From positions 1,329,501-1,393,500 of the forward strand of contig JAKSXM010000288.1 in NCBI GenBank assembly GCA_022575985.1: a stretch of 64,000 bases of DNA, in the 5' to 3' direction. The stretch is from Anagrus nilaparvatae. Its lineage: Eukaryota; Arthropoda; Insecta; Hymenoptera; Mymaridae. The notes beneath the pieces are model-generated. The model had not been told where the DNA came from. It made no database searches and saw only the letters and a program-made list of their open reading frames with translations. The stretch's first letter is position 1; every line of letters starts with the position of its first letter. This document shows positions 12,074 through 25,569 of the stretch, piece by piece. Position numbers and translations under genes: made by a program.

Positions 12074-15000
12074 AATGTAAAAAACTTATTCAAGATTCTA
12101 TACAAATTAAATATAGAATTAAATACAAAAAAGTTGTATGCAAAAATGATTCTATACAATTTAGATTTTTATATACAATCAGGATGAATTGAAGGAAATA
12201 CAGAATAATAAAGAATTATAGATAATTGGAAATAAAAAAAAAGTAATCGATTAGAAAAAGAAAAAAACTGGCTGAAAAAAAATTCTGTTTCAACTGCAGA
12301 TTTTCTAAATAAACCCGAAAATAAAAAACATTTATCATTCATTATCATAAGCTCACTAATTTTTTCATTTTTAAAAATATAGGTATATAATTTATCCACC
12401 AATTTTTTTTTTTTCAATTAAGGAGTTTTTAAAACTTACGGATTGAATCATAATCTTTTTTAAGCGTCAATTTGTTTCCTGATAAATCTGAAAACCAAAG
12501 AAATATAAAAAATTTTATATATTATTAGAATAATATTTTATCGTCCGATGATAATTGAAATATGATAAATAGTATTATCGTAAAGACCGATAAAAGTAAA
12601 TACTATTTATCATAAAAAATTTTAATTTTCTAACCTAAGCTTAATTTAATAAAAAAGTTTATTCAAAATTAAAAAATTTTAGGTACCTTTTTACCAAGGC
12701 TATAAAATATAACTCACCATATGTCTCGAAGATGGCCTTTGTGGAAATTTCCAAACAAACTTCTACTTCTACTTCTAATTATTTTTACTAAATTTCTAGT
12801 GACAGTAAAATTAACGCAATTGAACTCTATTAACTATGGCCAGAAATTAAGCGAAAACATGCACCAAGATATATCGCCATTTTGGTGATATTTATTCATT
12901 CCATGGAATCGCCTCTTGTTGTTTTAGCTTTAGTGTCCCAAGATATGCTCCATAAAATTAATTCTTTAAATTCAATTAGTATTTAAGACCAGAGAAATTT
13001 GAAAAGCAAGTGTTGATTCAAATTTTATTTAACCCTTTATGAAAATTGTGAAATTCTCAAAAATGTGTTTATTATATTCAGGCATTCTCACGAAGAAGGT
13101 ATAAATTCAACTTTGTTTCTGTAATACCATAAATGGACTCCACTAATTGAAAAATAAAAAATTTATTTTTTTACACCTACAGGATATTATTTGTTGATTT
13201 AAGATGAATTTTAGTATATTTTTTCATATAACTCATGATTTTTTAAAAGAAAGATTCGAAATTTATCTTTAGAAAAACAACATTGTTAGTTTACATTTAT
13301 GGCTTTATACTTTAATTTAAAAATAAATCATAAAATACATTAATAAGTTACAAAGCATATTGCAAAAACTTCCAAATAATTTAAGTAATTTTAATAATTT
13401 AATCTCTTCAAAATTGTACAATTAAATAGTACTGTTGGTAAGAAATAAAGTATGATTAAAAACAAAAAACGTTTTTTAAGCATTATAGGTAATAATTTTT
13501 ATACTTTTAATTTACATATTAAATTTTCATATAACTACATCATGTCATAATAACTAGTAAAATATAAATAGAACTGTTATTTGTTATATTATTAGTAGGC
13601 ACCAGTAATAACATTTTCATAAAGAAAATATAAATTACAAGGCGCATCGAAAGTATGATACTGAATTGTAATAACATACCAAAATGTTAGTTGTTCATTT
13701 TTGCATGCGGCACCTCATTATCTAAAAATAATAATAATAATAAAGTTATGTAGCGTCGAAATTCATTGATAGATTTGAAAAAAATTTAAATTGTTCAGAA
13801 TACTTTCACTTATGGAAAGAATAAATTTTTATTTTAACTTACCAACTTAGAAAATAAAAGTAAAATTTATTTATAAATAAAATTTAATTCATTTGATAAA
13901 ATATTTTTACAATTTTAATCATTTGGTTAGCCAAATTTTTAAATATATTAGTATCAATTATAGCAGGCAGGCACGTATCCAGAAAATTTCTTTGGAAGGG
14001 GGCCAGAATCAATATTAAAATTGATGGTTCAAATTTCTTAAATATTAATCAAAATTTAATTGTTTCTTTTTTTAAATTGTTTATAAACAATAATTGTTGA
14101 TAAAAAATTAAAAAATTTGAAATTCAGGTTGCAAAAAAATGTTGCTATTTTTTCAAAAAAATTTCATTTTGGAGCCTCCCCCCCTCCCCTTTTGACATCA
14201 ATATTAGTATCAATTTAAAACATAAAGAAAATAAGTCGTTTGACGTATCTAGATTTCTTAACCAAGCAGATATTTCAAAAAGTAAATTTTTGATTGCTAC
14301 AATTTTTGAAAATAATAAGATTCTCAAAATTATAGATTATTTAATCAGTCCTTAGTATCTCATACTAAATTTGTGGATTATTATAGAGCAATATTTTGGT
14401 GTCAACTGTTATCCCTGTAAGCTCAATGGCAATATTTAGGAATGTCATAATTTTAAGGATCTTATTTTTTTAAAAAAGGATTTTAAAATTTTTTCTCTTG
14501 ATTTTTTAATTTTTTTCAAATCATATGAGGAAAACAACAAATTTAATATATATAAATTATGACTTAAAATAAAAAAAAATTATTTATTTACTCTTTCGAT
14601 TACGCTTAAAAAAAATCAATAATTCTTGAAACCAATTAATACCAAAGATACATACTGTCTTTGAGTATAAAAATATTATTTATTTTTATATGAAATTAAA
14701 AATGCATCCCATAATAGTATTTAGTACTTAGAAGTGATCAACTTAGCTTAGTAAATGGAACCGATCAGTTTATTTTCTTTAAATCTTTGTACAATTAATA
14801 GATACTTTAAATTATAAAAAAGAAAAAAAATCAGTCTATCATTTACACTATAGTTTTAACGTTCGCAAATAATGTATTACAATATATTATAATGTAAAGA
14901 TTATAAAAATCACGAAACAAGATCTCTCTTTAATAGCCTTAACATCGACAATTACAAGCAAAATAAGACGTAAAATTTAAGTTTAATTTGCTTAAAATAT

Positions 15001-15914
15001 TTATTTTCTTACTTTATTTTAAATCTTTTCTCTATATATATATATTCAAAAAATAAACATTAATTGCTTCCGGCTAACATTTAAATTTCCGTGTGTTAAA
15101 TATTTTATTTAAAATCTTTTATTTGTACACAAGTAAGTAATCAATATAAAAATAAATTATAATCAAAATAAAAAATAAAATTACTTCATTTTACATATTA
15201 AAAAATAATTACAATACATAAATTTATAGTAATATGTGGTTTTTTTTACAGAGAAAAGACTTATTTTTTTATTATCATATTGTATTCTTCATTTTATAAC
15301 GTATTTTTTTGAATTATGAAATTTCATATATAATTATAAATTTATTATTTATACAATATTATAATAATAATACTTACAACATTATATTTATATATCACTT
15401 TTATAATGTTTTATTGATGAATAATAATTAAGCAGAAAAAAAATGCATTTATTATTAAAAATTGTAAGTATTACTCTACATTGAAAAGATAATGATTACC
15501 TATTTGTTAATATACGAAAAAAGCCCTAAAGATAAAATTCAATTACTGCAATTTATTTATTATTAATTTTTAATAATCGTATAAACTTTGATGCATATTT
15601 TTAAATACATTGTTAACACATACAGATATAATTATTATAATTTTTATTAATTTTACATTTATTCATATTCATTTAAAATTTTATTCATAATATTATGCAT
15701 AATTATATATGTAGCCACGATTATTCTATATATCTAAATGTATAGATGAAATTGGACCTTAGAAGTTTGTAAATTCAAAAAATGGAAAAGTAATAAAAAT
15801 TTATAGTTTTTTATAATTAATTCTCTCAAATAACCATTTTTGGTAAAAATAACCAATTTTTGAAAACTTGAAGCTTGCACAAAATTTTTAAGTCTTTTAA
15901 AAACCAGTCCCAAA
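12074..15914. other. AT-rich intergenic DNA, no gene seen
   Basis: I see only homopolymers, (TA)n and (AAT)n microsatellites and scattered short open frames with no protein-like composition (such as 12169-12417 and 14145-14327). No splice-consistent exons are recognisable. Confidence 0.5.
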
Positions 15915-16107
15915 TAAAATTACGCTTGCGGTTGCGCGCCCTTTTGCGGCTTTTGTAGATGGAGCCTAAGGTCTAGTCTACATAACCTCAACGCAAGGCG
16001 CAGCCCAATGCTATTGGTATAGGGGTCACGTGACGCCGCAAGCGCAAGCCTATAAATCAATAGCATTGGATTGCGCCGTACGATGTGGTTATGTAGACTA
16101 GGCCTAA

Positions 16108-16255
16108 GGCTGGTTCTCCAAACTCCGTAAAAGTGAGTCGCAACCGCAAGCGCAATTGCGGCGCGATGCGCAGAAACCATTTTCGGTCTCTGCGCATTGC
16201 GCCGCGATTGCGCTTGCGGTTGCGACACACTTTTACGGAGTTTGGAGAACCAGCC
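16108..16255. mobile_element. Palindromic MITE, best-preserved unit of the cluster
   Basis: Arms starting GGCTGGTTCTCCAAACTCCG and their inverse pair almost perfectly. The element is flanked by TAA on both sides. Only a short loop separates the arms. Confidence 0.8.
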
Positions 16256-16459
16256 TAAGACTGGTTCCGTAAGCGCATAAACGCAGTCGCAGCGCAATGC
16301 GCACAACACGATTTTTGTTTGTGCGCATGCGAGTTATGTTGTGCACTTGGCTCCTGCGCAACTCGAAATGCACAAAATTGTCTTCTGCGCATTGCGTTGC
16401 GCTCACGCTTGCGGTGCGCCTAGGATTTACGGTTTCTGTAGATGGGGCTTTAGGCCTAA

Positions 16460-16614
16460 GGCCCCATCTACAAAAGCCGTAAAAGGGAGGCGAAACCGCA
16501 AGCACAAATTCGACGCAATACGCAGAAACCAAAAATAGTTTTTGCGCATTGCGCCGCGATTGCGCTTACGTTTGCGCCTCTCTAAAAGCTTTTGCGGCTT
16601 TTGTAGATGGGGCC
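16460..16614. mobile_element. Palindromic MITE, second well-bounded unit
   Basis: Ends GGCCCCATCTACAAAAGCCG and its inverse; TAA lies immediately outside each end. It has the same internal blocks as its neighbours. Confidence 0.75.
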
Positions 16615-17419
16615 TAAGGCTGAATCTACATAAGAGTAAAATTGAAAAATGCAAGCCGTAAAGCTAGGCGCAGAAGATAATTTTCGCTTAGGGTAATTCT
16701 ACAAACGCCGTAAAAGGGGGTCGCAACCGCAAGCACAATCGCAACGCAATGCGCACAAACCAAAATCGTGTTATGCGCATGCGTGTTGTATTGTGCACAT
16801 TGCGTTGCGGCTGCGCTTGCGGTTACGACCCCTTTTTACGGCGTTTGTAGAATCACCCATAGGCCCCATCTACAGAAACCGTAAATCCGAGGCGCACCGC
16901 AAGCATGAGCGCAACGCAATGCGCAGAAGAAGATTTTGTGTAATTGGAGTTGCGCAGGAGCCAAATTTGGTTTTTGCGCATTGCGCTGCGCTCACGCTTG
17001 CGGTTGCGTACCCCTTTTGCGGCTTCTCTGCCTTACTGAATAAAGTAAAACATAGAAAATCATCTTTTGCACATTTTGTTGTGGCTTGCGTTGTTTAAAT
17101 TTATCTTCAAATATTTACTCTTATGTAGATTCAGCCTAAGGGTGGTTCTACAAACGCCGTAAGGGTCACAACCGCAAGCGCAGTCGCAACGCAATGCGCA
17201 CAACACGATTTTTCACCTCTACGCTAAATTGTTAATATTTTTTTTCTTTGTTTAAAGTTCATATTATTATTTTATTTAAGTAATTTAGATTCCGATAAGC
17301 ATCCAAAAAAAATGGCCAATAACAAAAACAGCACAATTATTTTTTAAATTTATGAATTGTAATATATTTATAAAATGTATCAGATTTTAACCAAGGTTTG
17401 ATAAGTAGATAAAGGTCGA

Positions 17420-17660
17420 ACCACGTTAGACAGAAATTATTAAATTTATTTTTCTGGTCTGCGTCGAGAAAGCACGTATTTCCCGGACGCTATGCGTCCG
17501 AAAAGTACGTGTTTTCTCGCCACAGACACAGAAAAATGTTATACGAGCCTTGTCCATAAATAAGGAATGACCCAAATCGCAGTTTACCATCCTCGGCTTC
17601 GCCTCGGAAGGTAATTTACGTGCGATTTGGGCCATTCTTTACTTTTCTGGACTCGAGCCG
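17420..17660. repeat. GC-richer hairpin repeat fragment
   Basis: It contains two self-complementary patches: CACGTATTTCCCGGACGC pairs with GCGTCCGAAAAGTACGTG, and AAATCGCAGTTTACC pairs with GGTAATTTACGTGCGATTT. A diverged relative of the second patch is visible near 29,545-29,625. I infer an interspersed repeat, not a gene. Confidence 0.5.
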
Positions 17661-20645
17661 TAAATATACTATTTATTTACTTATTTTCTTATTTTAAAAA
17701 ATAATTTAACAAAAGAAATATCTAAATAATAAAAGAAAAAAAAGGATATACATAAAAATAGTATTTATTAACTCGAAGGTTAAAATTAATATTTATATAC
17801 TTTCACGGACATTAAACTTACTAATTTTTTTATGTAAAAGAAAAAGAATACACGCAGTAGTAAATAAATAAAAAAAAAATGTTAATATACTTTTTAATTA
17901 GTTTAGTATGCATGCTAAAAAATATTTATAATTTCAGATAATCTAATAAGAATCTTTCAAGGATAGAGTAATAATTTAAGTTACCCAAATATATATTAAT
18001 TATAACAAAAAAATAAAAATAATATTTCTCTTAAAAATGAAAATTACTTAATATTAGTATCTATTAGTAAGTATTTTTTAAAAAGAAATAATAATTAAAA
18101 ATATTTAAGCACATAAAATTACATAATTTTATTTCTTTATTTTAATTTTTTTTTTTTATATTTATGACTTTTCTAAATATACTTATACTTAAAAACTATA
18201 AATATATTATTATTATTCATAAAAATCAATATATATTATAATTATATGAAAATTTTCTATATAATATCTTCATAAAAATATTTAGAAATCACGAGTAGAA
18301 ACATAATTTGTATATAATGTGTGTGTACCTACTTAGAAAATAAGTTCAAAATATAATAATTCTTTTTTTGTTTTTTTGTTTTTCTTAAAATTTAAAAAAA
18401 AATGAAGAAAAAATAGTTTATTTAAAATTTTTAAATATTTTGTAATAATATGTGCATAGTAGCCTGGTTTTCAGAGCAAAAATTAGATGATGTTAGTACT
18501 GAAACATGTGTTTGTAGTTATAGATTATAGCTATTCTTAGTTTCGGTTGATGGTGACAAATTTAATCCGTAATTATTATTACAAGTACCTTAATCCATAT
18601 AAGTATTTTGAAACAGTATGAAGTTGTACTTAGAGAGAAAACAAAAAGAGACTAAAAATAATTTAGGTAGGAGTACCTTTTTATAAAGCCTGAAAATTGA
18701 GGGGGTCATATAGGACTTTTAATGACTTGTATAATAATTTTGTTAAATTTTTTCGGGAGTACTACGTTCGGAAAAATGAGATTTAGGAAATTAGGTGACA
18801 TCGATACTTAAGATATTTATAGTACATTTTAGTTAATTTAATTATATTTTGGAAACAATAGAATCTTATCTAGGCTAGATTTATTTTTTTTATCCCATGT
18901 GCTTTTACTATAGCAAAGAATATACCAAAAAAAAAAAAAAATTAATCTAGTCCAGAAAGAGCTTAAGCTCTGGTAGAAACGATTTCTAAGTAAACCATTA
19001 AAAATATTTACCAAAAAAAATTCCAAAAAGTTCATTTATTTTCCAGCCAAGAACTAAAAAATTAACAACCCGCCTAATATATACACACTACAATAAGTCG
19101 TATATATTAAATATTGTACATAATAATTTATAATTAAATAAATTTATAATACATATAAAAGGATGATCTATTATACATAATATTACGTCACATAAGATTA
19201 CAAATATAATATTGTAAAATACTTATTATTTATATTATTACTTTTACGCATACAAGATAATATAATTTTTCATTAAAAAAAATTTTTTTAATTTAATATA
19301 CAAATATAAATTATTTTTTAAATATTATATAATATTTTCACAATTGTTTATATACATAAGTGAAATTTCCGGTAACATATTATCTGAAAGATCTTATAAA
19401 TTTATCTCATCATCCTTCAGAAATTTATCTAAATAAAGCCGGAACTATTTACATTATAATCGTTTAAAAGATTGCACTGTACTCTGAATAAAAAAGAGAT
19501 CAAGATCTTTTTAAGACGTTTTTTTTTTTTAAGTATTTTGACCTGTGATATATAATTATATAATAAAACTTATCTACAAAGGATGCTTCTTATATTATAC
19601 TCTAACCAATAAGTCGATATATTATGTCGGGTACATTGAGTGACTTTTGTCAGAGTTTAAAAGTTTAAAAAAAAGTAATGGAAATAAAATTTTCACGGAA
19701 ATTTACAATATTTAAAAATATATATTTAATGCTTTAAAGTAATAATTGAATTATAATTGAAAAAAAAATATTAATTATAAATTTTTAAAATTTCGTAATT
19801 ACATTATGTGATGAACAATATGCTTGACACATACCAATTACATATTTAAAAAAAAATTGAAAAAAAAAATATATAAATAATTCACATATTTAAGCATACA
19901 CTAAATAATTGAGCCTTTAGAAATTATTAAACTTTTTTTTTTTATAAATAATGATAATAATCTTAAACTCTATTGTTATTATTATATAATAATAATAATA
20001 AAAGTAATGACATGTATAATAATAATAATAGACTAAATAATCATCCTAATTTTTCATTATTTTTTTTTTTTTTTTAATATATATAAATTGTTTTCTTTAT
20101 TATATGACGTAAAAAAATATATTATTATAAACATTATTCATTTTAAAAAATTTTTTATTCATATGAACAAATATTTTAGATTTAAAATACATTTTAATAA
20201 ATTTTGTCATTTTTTTTTTGCTTTATTAACAATACAATTTTTTAAATAAATAAACATTTTTATCAAAATAGATAATTTGGTTTTTGAAACGAATGAAATA
20301 AAATGTGCACATTAGTTTGGAATTTAAAACAAACGATTGCTTGGATTTTTTTATTTCTAGGTATAATCAGGCTCTCCATTTATCAAAAAAATAAGCTTCT
20401 TATAATTATAGCTCATTTAATCATTTTTATGTATTTTCACTTTTACTATTCTGAAGCTTATTTTTAGTTGCAAAATAACCTATGTAATTGGTTATAGTAC
20501 TTAGGTTATTTTTAACTGCGTCGTGCATTATTTTAGATGATTCTTGAGCACACAAAATATCTAATGAAGAATATTAATTATGTTTAATAAGTTTTATTTT
20601 AAGAACCTGGGTAATACAAAGGCTATTTCCGGATATAAGTATAGT
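17661..20645. other. AT-rich intergenic DNA, no gene seen
   Basis: AT content is very high, with (AAT)n, (TA)n and homopolymer tracts. No coding, RNA or transposon-end signal stands out. Confidence 0.5.
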
Positions 20646-20649
20646 GATT

Positions 20650-21190
20650 TTACTCCAGTCAAATCACGCTTTTGGTTGTATTGTTTGCGGCCGCTACCAG
20701 ATATGGTCTACTATAGGTTTTTTGGGTCGCTGAACACGAAAATCAAGGTCTTTTCTATGAGAAATTGGAGCTTGACCCTTAAATTAGCGAAAACTACCCC
20801 TAAAACGGGTTTTTTCGCTACTTTCGTTCTAGGCTTCTAAGATTTGGTCTAATAGGGTTTTTTATGTCTCTAATCACAATAAACAGCCCTTAAAGGATTT
20901 TTTTAGGTTTTAGTTTTTTAGAGAATCTGTAATATTTAATTAAGAATAAAAAATCTTTTTGCTTAAAAATTTATGATTAATTTATTTATACCTTTCAAAC
21001 CTTTTAGGAGTAAAAAATTTAAAAATGAAGATCTAATTTTTAATTCAAAAGACCGCATCGTGATCAGCGACCCAAAAAATCCTATTAGACCGAATCTTGG
21101 AGGGCTAGAGCGAAAGTAGCGAAAACAACCCTTTTAGGGGTAGTTTTGGCCAATATAAGGGTGAATGGGTAGTTTTTCAGATATTAGAAA
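20650..21190. repeat. Short copy of the ACTCCAGTCAAA / GGGTCGCT repeat family
   Basis: The left end has TTTTACTCCAGTCAAATCACG. It is followed by GTTTTTTGGGTCGCTGA near 20,720 and a C/G-run monomer core (AAACTACCCCTAAAACGGG). The mirrored unit (CAGCGACCCAAAAAATCC at 21,063) follows about 350 bp later. It is thus a miniature version of 1-2617 with a single monomer on each side. Confidence 0.6.
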
Positions 21191-21724
21191 GTGGTTCTCC
21201 CCCTCCAGCAGATTTTCTAAAAAATTAAAAAATATTGTTTTTCAACCCACCAGGACTATAAATAATATAAAAAATTTAAGGATGGTGTATACTTTTTTTA
21301 TGCTCAAAAAACCGATTTTCAAAAAATTCAAAATTATATTTCGAAGTCTCAACGGAGTCCTAAGGGCCCAAAAAAATACTACTTATCAGGAAATAGCTTT
21401 TGCCTTGGCATTAATTATTTTTTATTTATTTAAAAAAAATACATAGTAATTAGAATATTTATTATATTATTCTTGCAATCTTATTTAGTAGAGAAAAAAT
21501 TGTGCAATTATTATCCGATTAAAATTAAATAACAAAAAAAAGTGAAATTCTTTGAAAATTAAATATGCTATTTGGAATACCCCTTGTTGACATTTTTGAG
21601 GTAAATATAAACAATTGAAGGTAACAGCGTAACTTCAGTTTTAATTGTCACTGAAAGACTTCATAAAGGTCACTCAAACCGCAATAATTTTTCAAGAGAA
21701 TAAATTATTTTGTATTTAACATAC
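21191..21724. other. AT-rich flank 3' of the odorant receptor
   Basis: No second gene is visible. The short open frame at 21165-21446 overlaps repeat sequence and has no recognisable features. Confidence 0.4.
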
Positions 21725-24554
21725 TTATTTTGAAGATCGTAAGAAATTAAAAGAACTGTAACTCACTTTAACTATCTGAAAAAAAAAAAGATAATTATAA
21801 TCTTAATTTTTTTTTTAATTTGTAAACTTAGATAAATTTTTTTCTCACTATTCCACTTGGTCAATTAATTAAAATTTTTCTATTTATATAACTAAATTAA
21901 TAAATAATAAAAAATGTTTCTTATTACCTTGATAAATGTTAAAATGTTAAATTCAATAATAGGGCCTCCTTTCAGGATTAAAGGCTTTGACGAACGGATC
22001 ATCATTATTAAAATTGTATTCTTAGTAGATTTGTTTAGTAATTTGAAATCTACATTATATAATTCATCTGCAAACTCTTCGCTCTAAATAAAAGTTAAAG
22101 TTATTCTTTATAATTAATAACTACAATACTTTATATTTTTGTTGCTTACTTTTTCTGACAATTGTTCTCCGATGTGACATATCATAAACAAACATCCCAA
22201 TATTTCTATACAAGCTATTAGAACTTTTATTGCAAAAGCTGTATCATCAGTATAATTAACGTTTGATAAAGTGTATACTGCGGAGCTAATTATAAGTATA
22301 AACATAACGTATGCAGCTATTAATGCTATTTTGAATGCACTATTTATTAAATCTACAGCACTGTAAAAAAGAATACAATTCATATATTAGGAATTCCTCC
22401 CCAAATCGGCCCAAGATAAATTGAAAGGTCGCAGAAATAGGCCCAAATTATTTTTTCCCGAAAATCAAGGACATGACTTAGAAAGCTAAAATTGGCTGCG
22501 AGTACTTATTTTTAGTTTCAATTTCGGAAAAAAATTGTATGGGTTGATTTTTGCGACCCTTCAGTTCAACATGGGCCCAGTTAAAATAAAATTTAAAAAA
22601 AAAGATAAGAAAATCTGATTGCCAGGGAAAAACCACTCCACAAGAAAAAATAACTTATCTTTTTACGATGAAATTTAGCCAAGTTATCGTCAATTTAAAA
22701 TTTTACTCAAATTTGTCTTAAAAAAGAAATTTTATTGAAAAAAGCCTGTTTTTGAACTTTAAACATGCATTACTCGCTTGATTTTCATCGTAAAATAAAA
22801 ATTTTTTTTTATAAAATCGATTAATTTTTCTCTGCAAATTCATTTCTTTAAGAAAAAAATCATTTTTATTGACAAATTTCTATGTTTAGGTCAGAAATTG
22901 TGATAAATAAATTTTGCTACTTACAGTTTTCAAAGGCTTTTGACCTAATAATTGAAATTTGGTACATAAGAATGATTTTTTTTTCATAAAGAAATGAATT
23001 GCCAGGGAAAAATTAATTGATTTAAAAAAAAAAATTATTATTATACGGTGAAAATCAAACGAGTAATGCATGTTTAAAGTTCAACAACAGGCTTTTTTCA
23101 ATAAAATTTCAATCTTTTTTAAGACGAATTTGAGCAAAATCTTAAATTGACGATAACTTGGCTAAATTTCATCGTAAAAAGATAAGTTTTTTTTTCTTCT
23201 GGAGTAGTCTTTCCCTGGCAATCAGATTTTTTTATCTATTTTTTAAAATTTTATTTACCTAAAAAGTTATTTTAAAAATTTGGGGTAGCTCAGATACGAA
23301 AAACACGGTTTCTGACATAAAAGTGAAAAAATCTTTTTGGCACCTATCACCGAAACCTTGTTCACGACTTTTTTTTACTTCCTGAGGGTTGAAACTTCAC
23401 GAAAACAAGGGTCAGTCCGATGTGCCCTCAAAAAAAAATTACGATTCCAGGCTCAAATTGATTAGCACTTTTAAAATATATGTTTATATGATATTAAAGT
23501 GTAAAAAAATTCAAATAAATTTTGGGTTTTATTATTTTAAAAAAAAATAAATACAATTTAGGCGTGTAAATTATATGAAAGTATAATGATTAAAATAAAT
23601 TTTTTTCACCGTTTGGGAATCATATTTTTACATATTACAATCAAATTTTCAAAATCCTAATCTTTCTTTTAGGTCAGTTTTACAAAGAATCGCTCTTATA
23701 ATATAAATTACATACTCAATAATTTTTTGATGATCTTTGATTATTTCTTTAAATTTTTTAGATATATCATTTTCTTTAAAAAGGTTTTGTTTGTTTTCTG
23801 GCTTCATGAATTCAAATAGGCTCTTTAATTTTTCGATTAGTGTATCTAATTTATTTTGAACTCTCATGATAATTCCCAAAAATAAACAATAAAAGCAAGC
23901 ACTTGATAGAACACTGATGAAATCAGCTATGAATTCAAAAACATAAAAGTACCAAAAATTTTGTTTATTTATATCAAAGATTGTAAATAACGGATGTGGC
24001 ATAATCCGATTATTTTCATTCGTTATGAGTGGTTGCAAGTAAGTCATAATAAATACTATACCGATAGACGAACAAAAAATAATGGTACATTTACTAAAAG
24101 AATAAATTAAATTTACAATCATTAGTTAAAACAAATTAAAATTTGACTGGATAATTAAACAAAAATTACTTTACCTGATAAATGATTCAACTTTTTCAAT
24201 AGAATTCAATTCAAATTTACTATGCTTATAATTGGTTGATAAAATAATTCTTTGCAATTGGTATACTTTTTTTCGATCCCAGTACAAACTAATAATATTT
24301 ATGACATTTAAATACCAATCTAGTTATACGCAAAAATCTTCGCTAGATTCTTCAAATTCTTCTGCTGAGTTTATTGTTTTAGAAACATTAAACAGATGTA
24401 TTGAAAATAAAGTTACAAACGTCAGTAGAATAAAATAATATGTAAATTGACGAATTTTATATAATTTATTAACAAAATCAGATTTTGTTGCAATTGCAGG
24501 TTCCCATCCTCCAAGAATAGTTAGTATTTTAAAAGGCAATCTTGAAATTTCCAT
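21725..24554 (-). pseudogene. Insect odorant receptor (OR), five exons, one in-frame stop
   Basis: On the minus strand five exons join in phase: 24554-24175, 24093-23716, 22360-22150, 22083-21928 and 21775-21725, totalling 392 codons. Boundaries are GT-AG, including GTATGT at 23715. The product matches the insect OR plan: N-terminus MEISRLPFKILTILGGWEP, several hydrophobic segments, HQKII before the exon 2/3 junction, SSAVYTLSN and GEQLSEK in exon 3, a KALILKGG block in exon 4, and C-terminus SYSSFNFLRSSK. Total length near 390 aa is normal for the family. One defect is visible: a TAA at 24327-24325 interrupts exon 1 in the middle of otherwise OR-like sequence (frame open on both sides). A single substitution could explain it, so this is a recent pseudogene, a polymorphic null or a base error. 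Intron 2 is enlarged to 1,355 bp by a palindromic insertion. Confidence 0.85.
22610..23230. repeat. Palindromic element inside OR intron 2
   Basis: Arms include GATTGCCAGGGAAAAACCAC and its inverse near 23,205-23,225. Internal blocks AAGTTATCGTCAATTTAA and CATGCATTACTCG are mirrored. It is related to the 2622-2860 palindrome through the CAGGGAAAAA end and the TTTCATCGTAAAA block. Confidence 0.75.
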
Positions 24555-25565
24555 TTTCTTTCAAAGTCAGCAATAGTTACAGTTATATAAGCACTCATCT
24601 CTTACACCTATCCTAAATTTTCTTTTTAATATACAAACTGTCTGAAAGCGTAAAGACATTTTCTGTTGGAGTAACAAGGAAAGGGATTAGAATTCGGGTC
24701 ACTGGTTCGTTTGAAACTTATAGAAAAGTTAATTAATGAAATTTAAACCTAGAATTTTAAATTTTAGAAAAATTTTTATGAGATTTTTTGTTGGTATCTA
24801 AAAATGGAGGAATGAATAAAAGTTTGAAAAAAAGGTATTATAAAAATCTTTTAAATACTTTGTGTGTTACATCATCACGCGAAACCTCCAACCTACAGAC
24901 ATGCGAGTTACGGCAAAAAAAAAGGAATAAAATTTTCCGGTATTATTCAAAAATAAAATAAATCTAAATACTCTGATATAAAATAGTTTTTAGTACATAT
25001 TATGACTTAAGCGCTATAATTATCGTAATGCTAAAATTTTTACAAAAATCATAAAATGGTGAAGCAAACTAAACCGCAAAAAAAGAAACTAAATTCGTAA
25101 AACTTAACGGGCATTTTACGTTTTATGCATCGTAAACAACGGTCGAAATGTCTACTATCATGCCTACCTGGGATGATGTATTAGTTTATTTACTATGTGC
25201 TAGAAAACACTTATCAGCTTATTTAGTTGCTCAAATCTCATGCACGTCTCTTGTAATCCAAAGCGATCGTTTTAATAGTGTCTTTACACCAATTTCCAAA
25301 AAATATAAATAATAATATAATGCGTAAATAAAAACTGTCTTTACATCCATTTCCAAATAGTAATTAAAAATTTAATGCACTCTATATACACGTTTTATAT
25401 TTTTAATTACTTTTCGGAAATGGATGCAAAGACATTATTAAAACAATTACTTTGGTAGAAAGGGTATTTATAAACTCATAATTTAGTGAGTAGATTATAA
25501 TTAAGTTGCATAAACTTGACCTTACATATAAATTATTGTATATTCATTTAAAAAAATAAAAAAAA
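24555..25565. other. AT-rich flank with a small foldback
   Basis: No gene is seen. At 25,338-25,440 a foldback has arms TGTCTTTACATCCATTTCC / GGAAATGGATGCAAAGACA. A less exact outer copy (GTGTCTTTACACCAATTTCC) lies at 25,277-25,300. Confidence 0.5.
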
Positions 25566-25569
25566 TCTT

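Larger units (their letters stand above)
15915..17220. repeat. GC-rich cluster of at least six hairpin MITEs (Tourist/Harbinger-like)
   Basis: Several inverted-repeat elements of 135-190 bp lie end to end. All share GC-rich internal blocks (ACCGCAAGCGCA, GCAACGCAATGCGCA, CCGTAAAAG). Approximate units are 15972-16104, 16108-16255, 16259-16450, 16460-16614, 16690-16855, 16860-17040 and a truncated one at 17138-17215. Where ends are clear they are GG..CC flanked by TAA, which is the 3-bp target type of PIF/Harbinger Tourist MITEs (established knowledge). Long open frames here are artefacts of GC-rich palindromes. Confidence 0.75.

Noticed and set aside
15920..17098. Several overlapping 60-130-codon frames on both strands
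   Set aside because: They follow GC-rich palindromes of the MITE cluster, appear symmetrically on both strands and have no protein-like features.
24232..24438. Plus-strand frame opposite OR exon 1
   Set aside because: Antisense shadow; the minus strand gives OR-like sequence on both sides of the stop.
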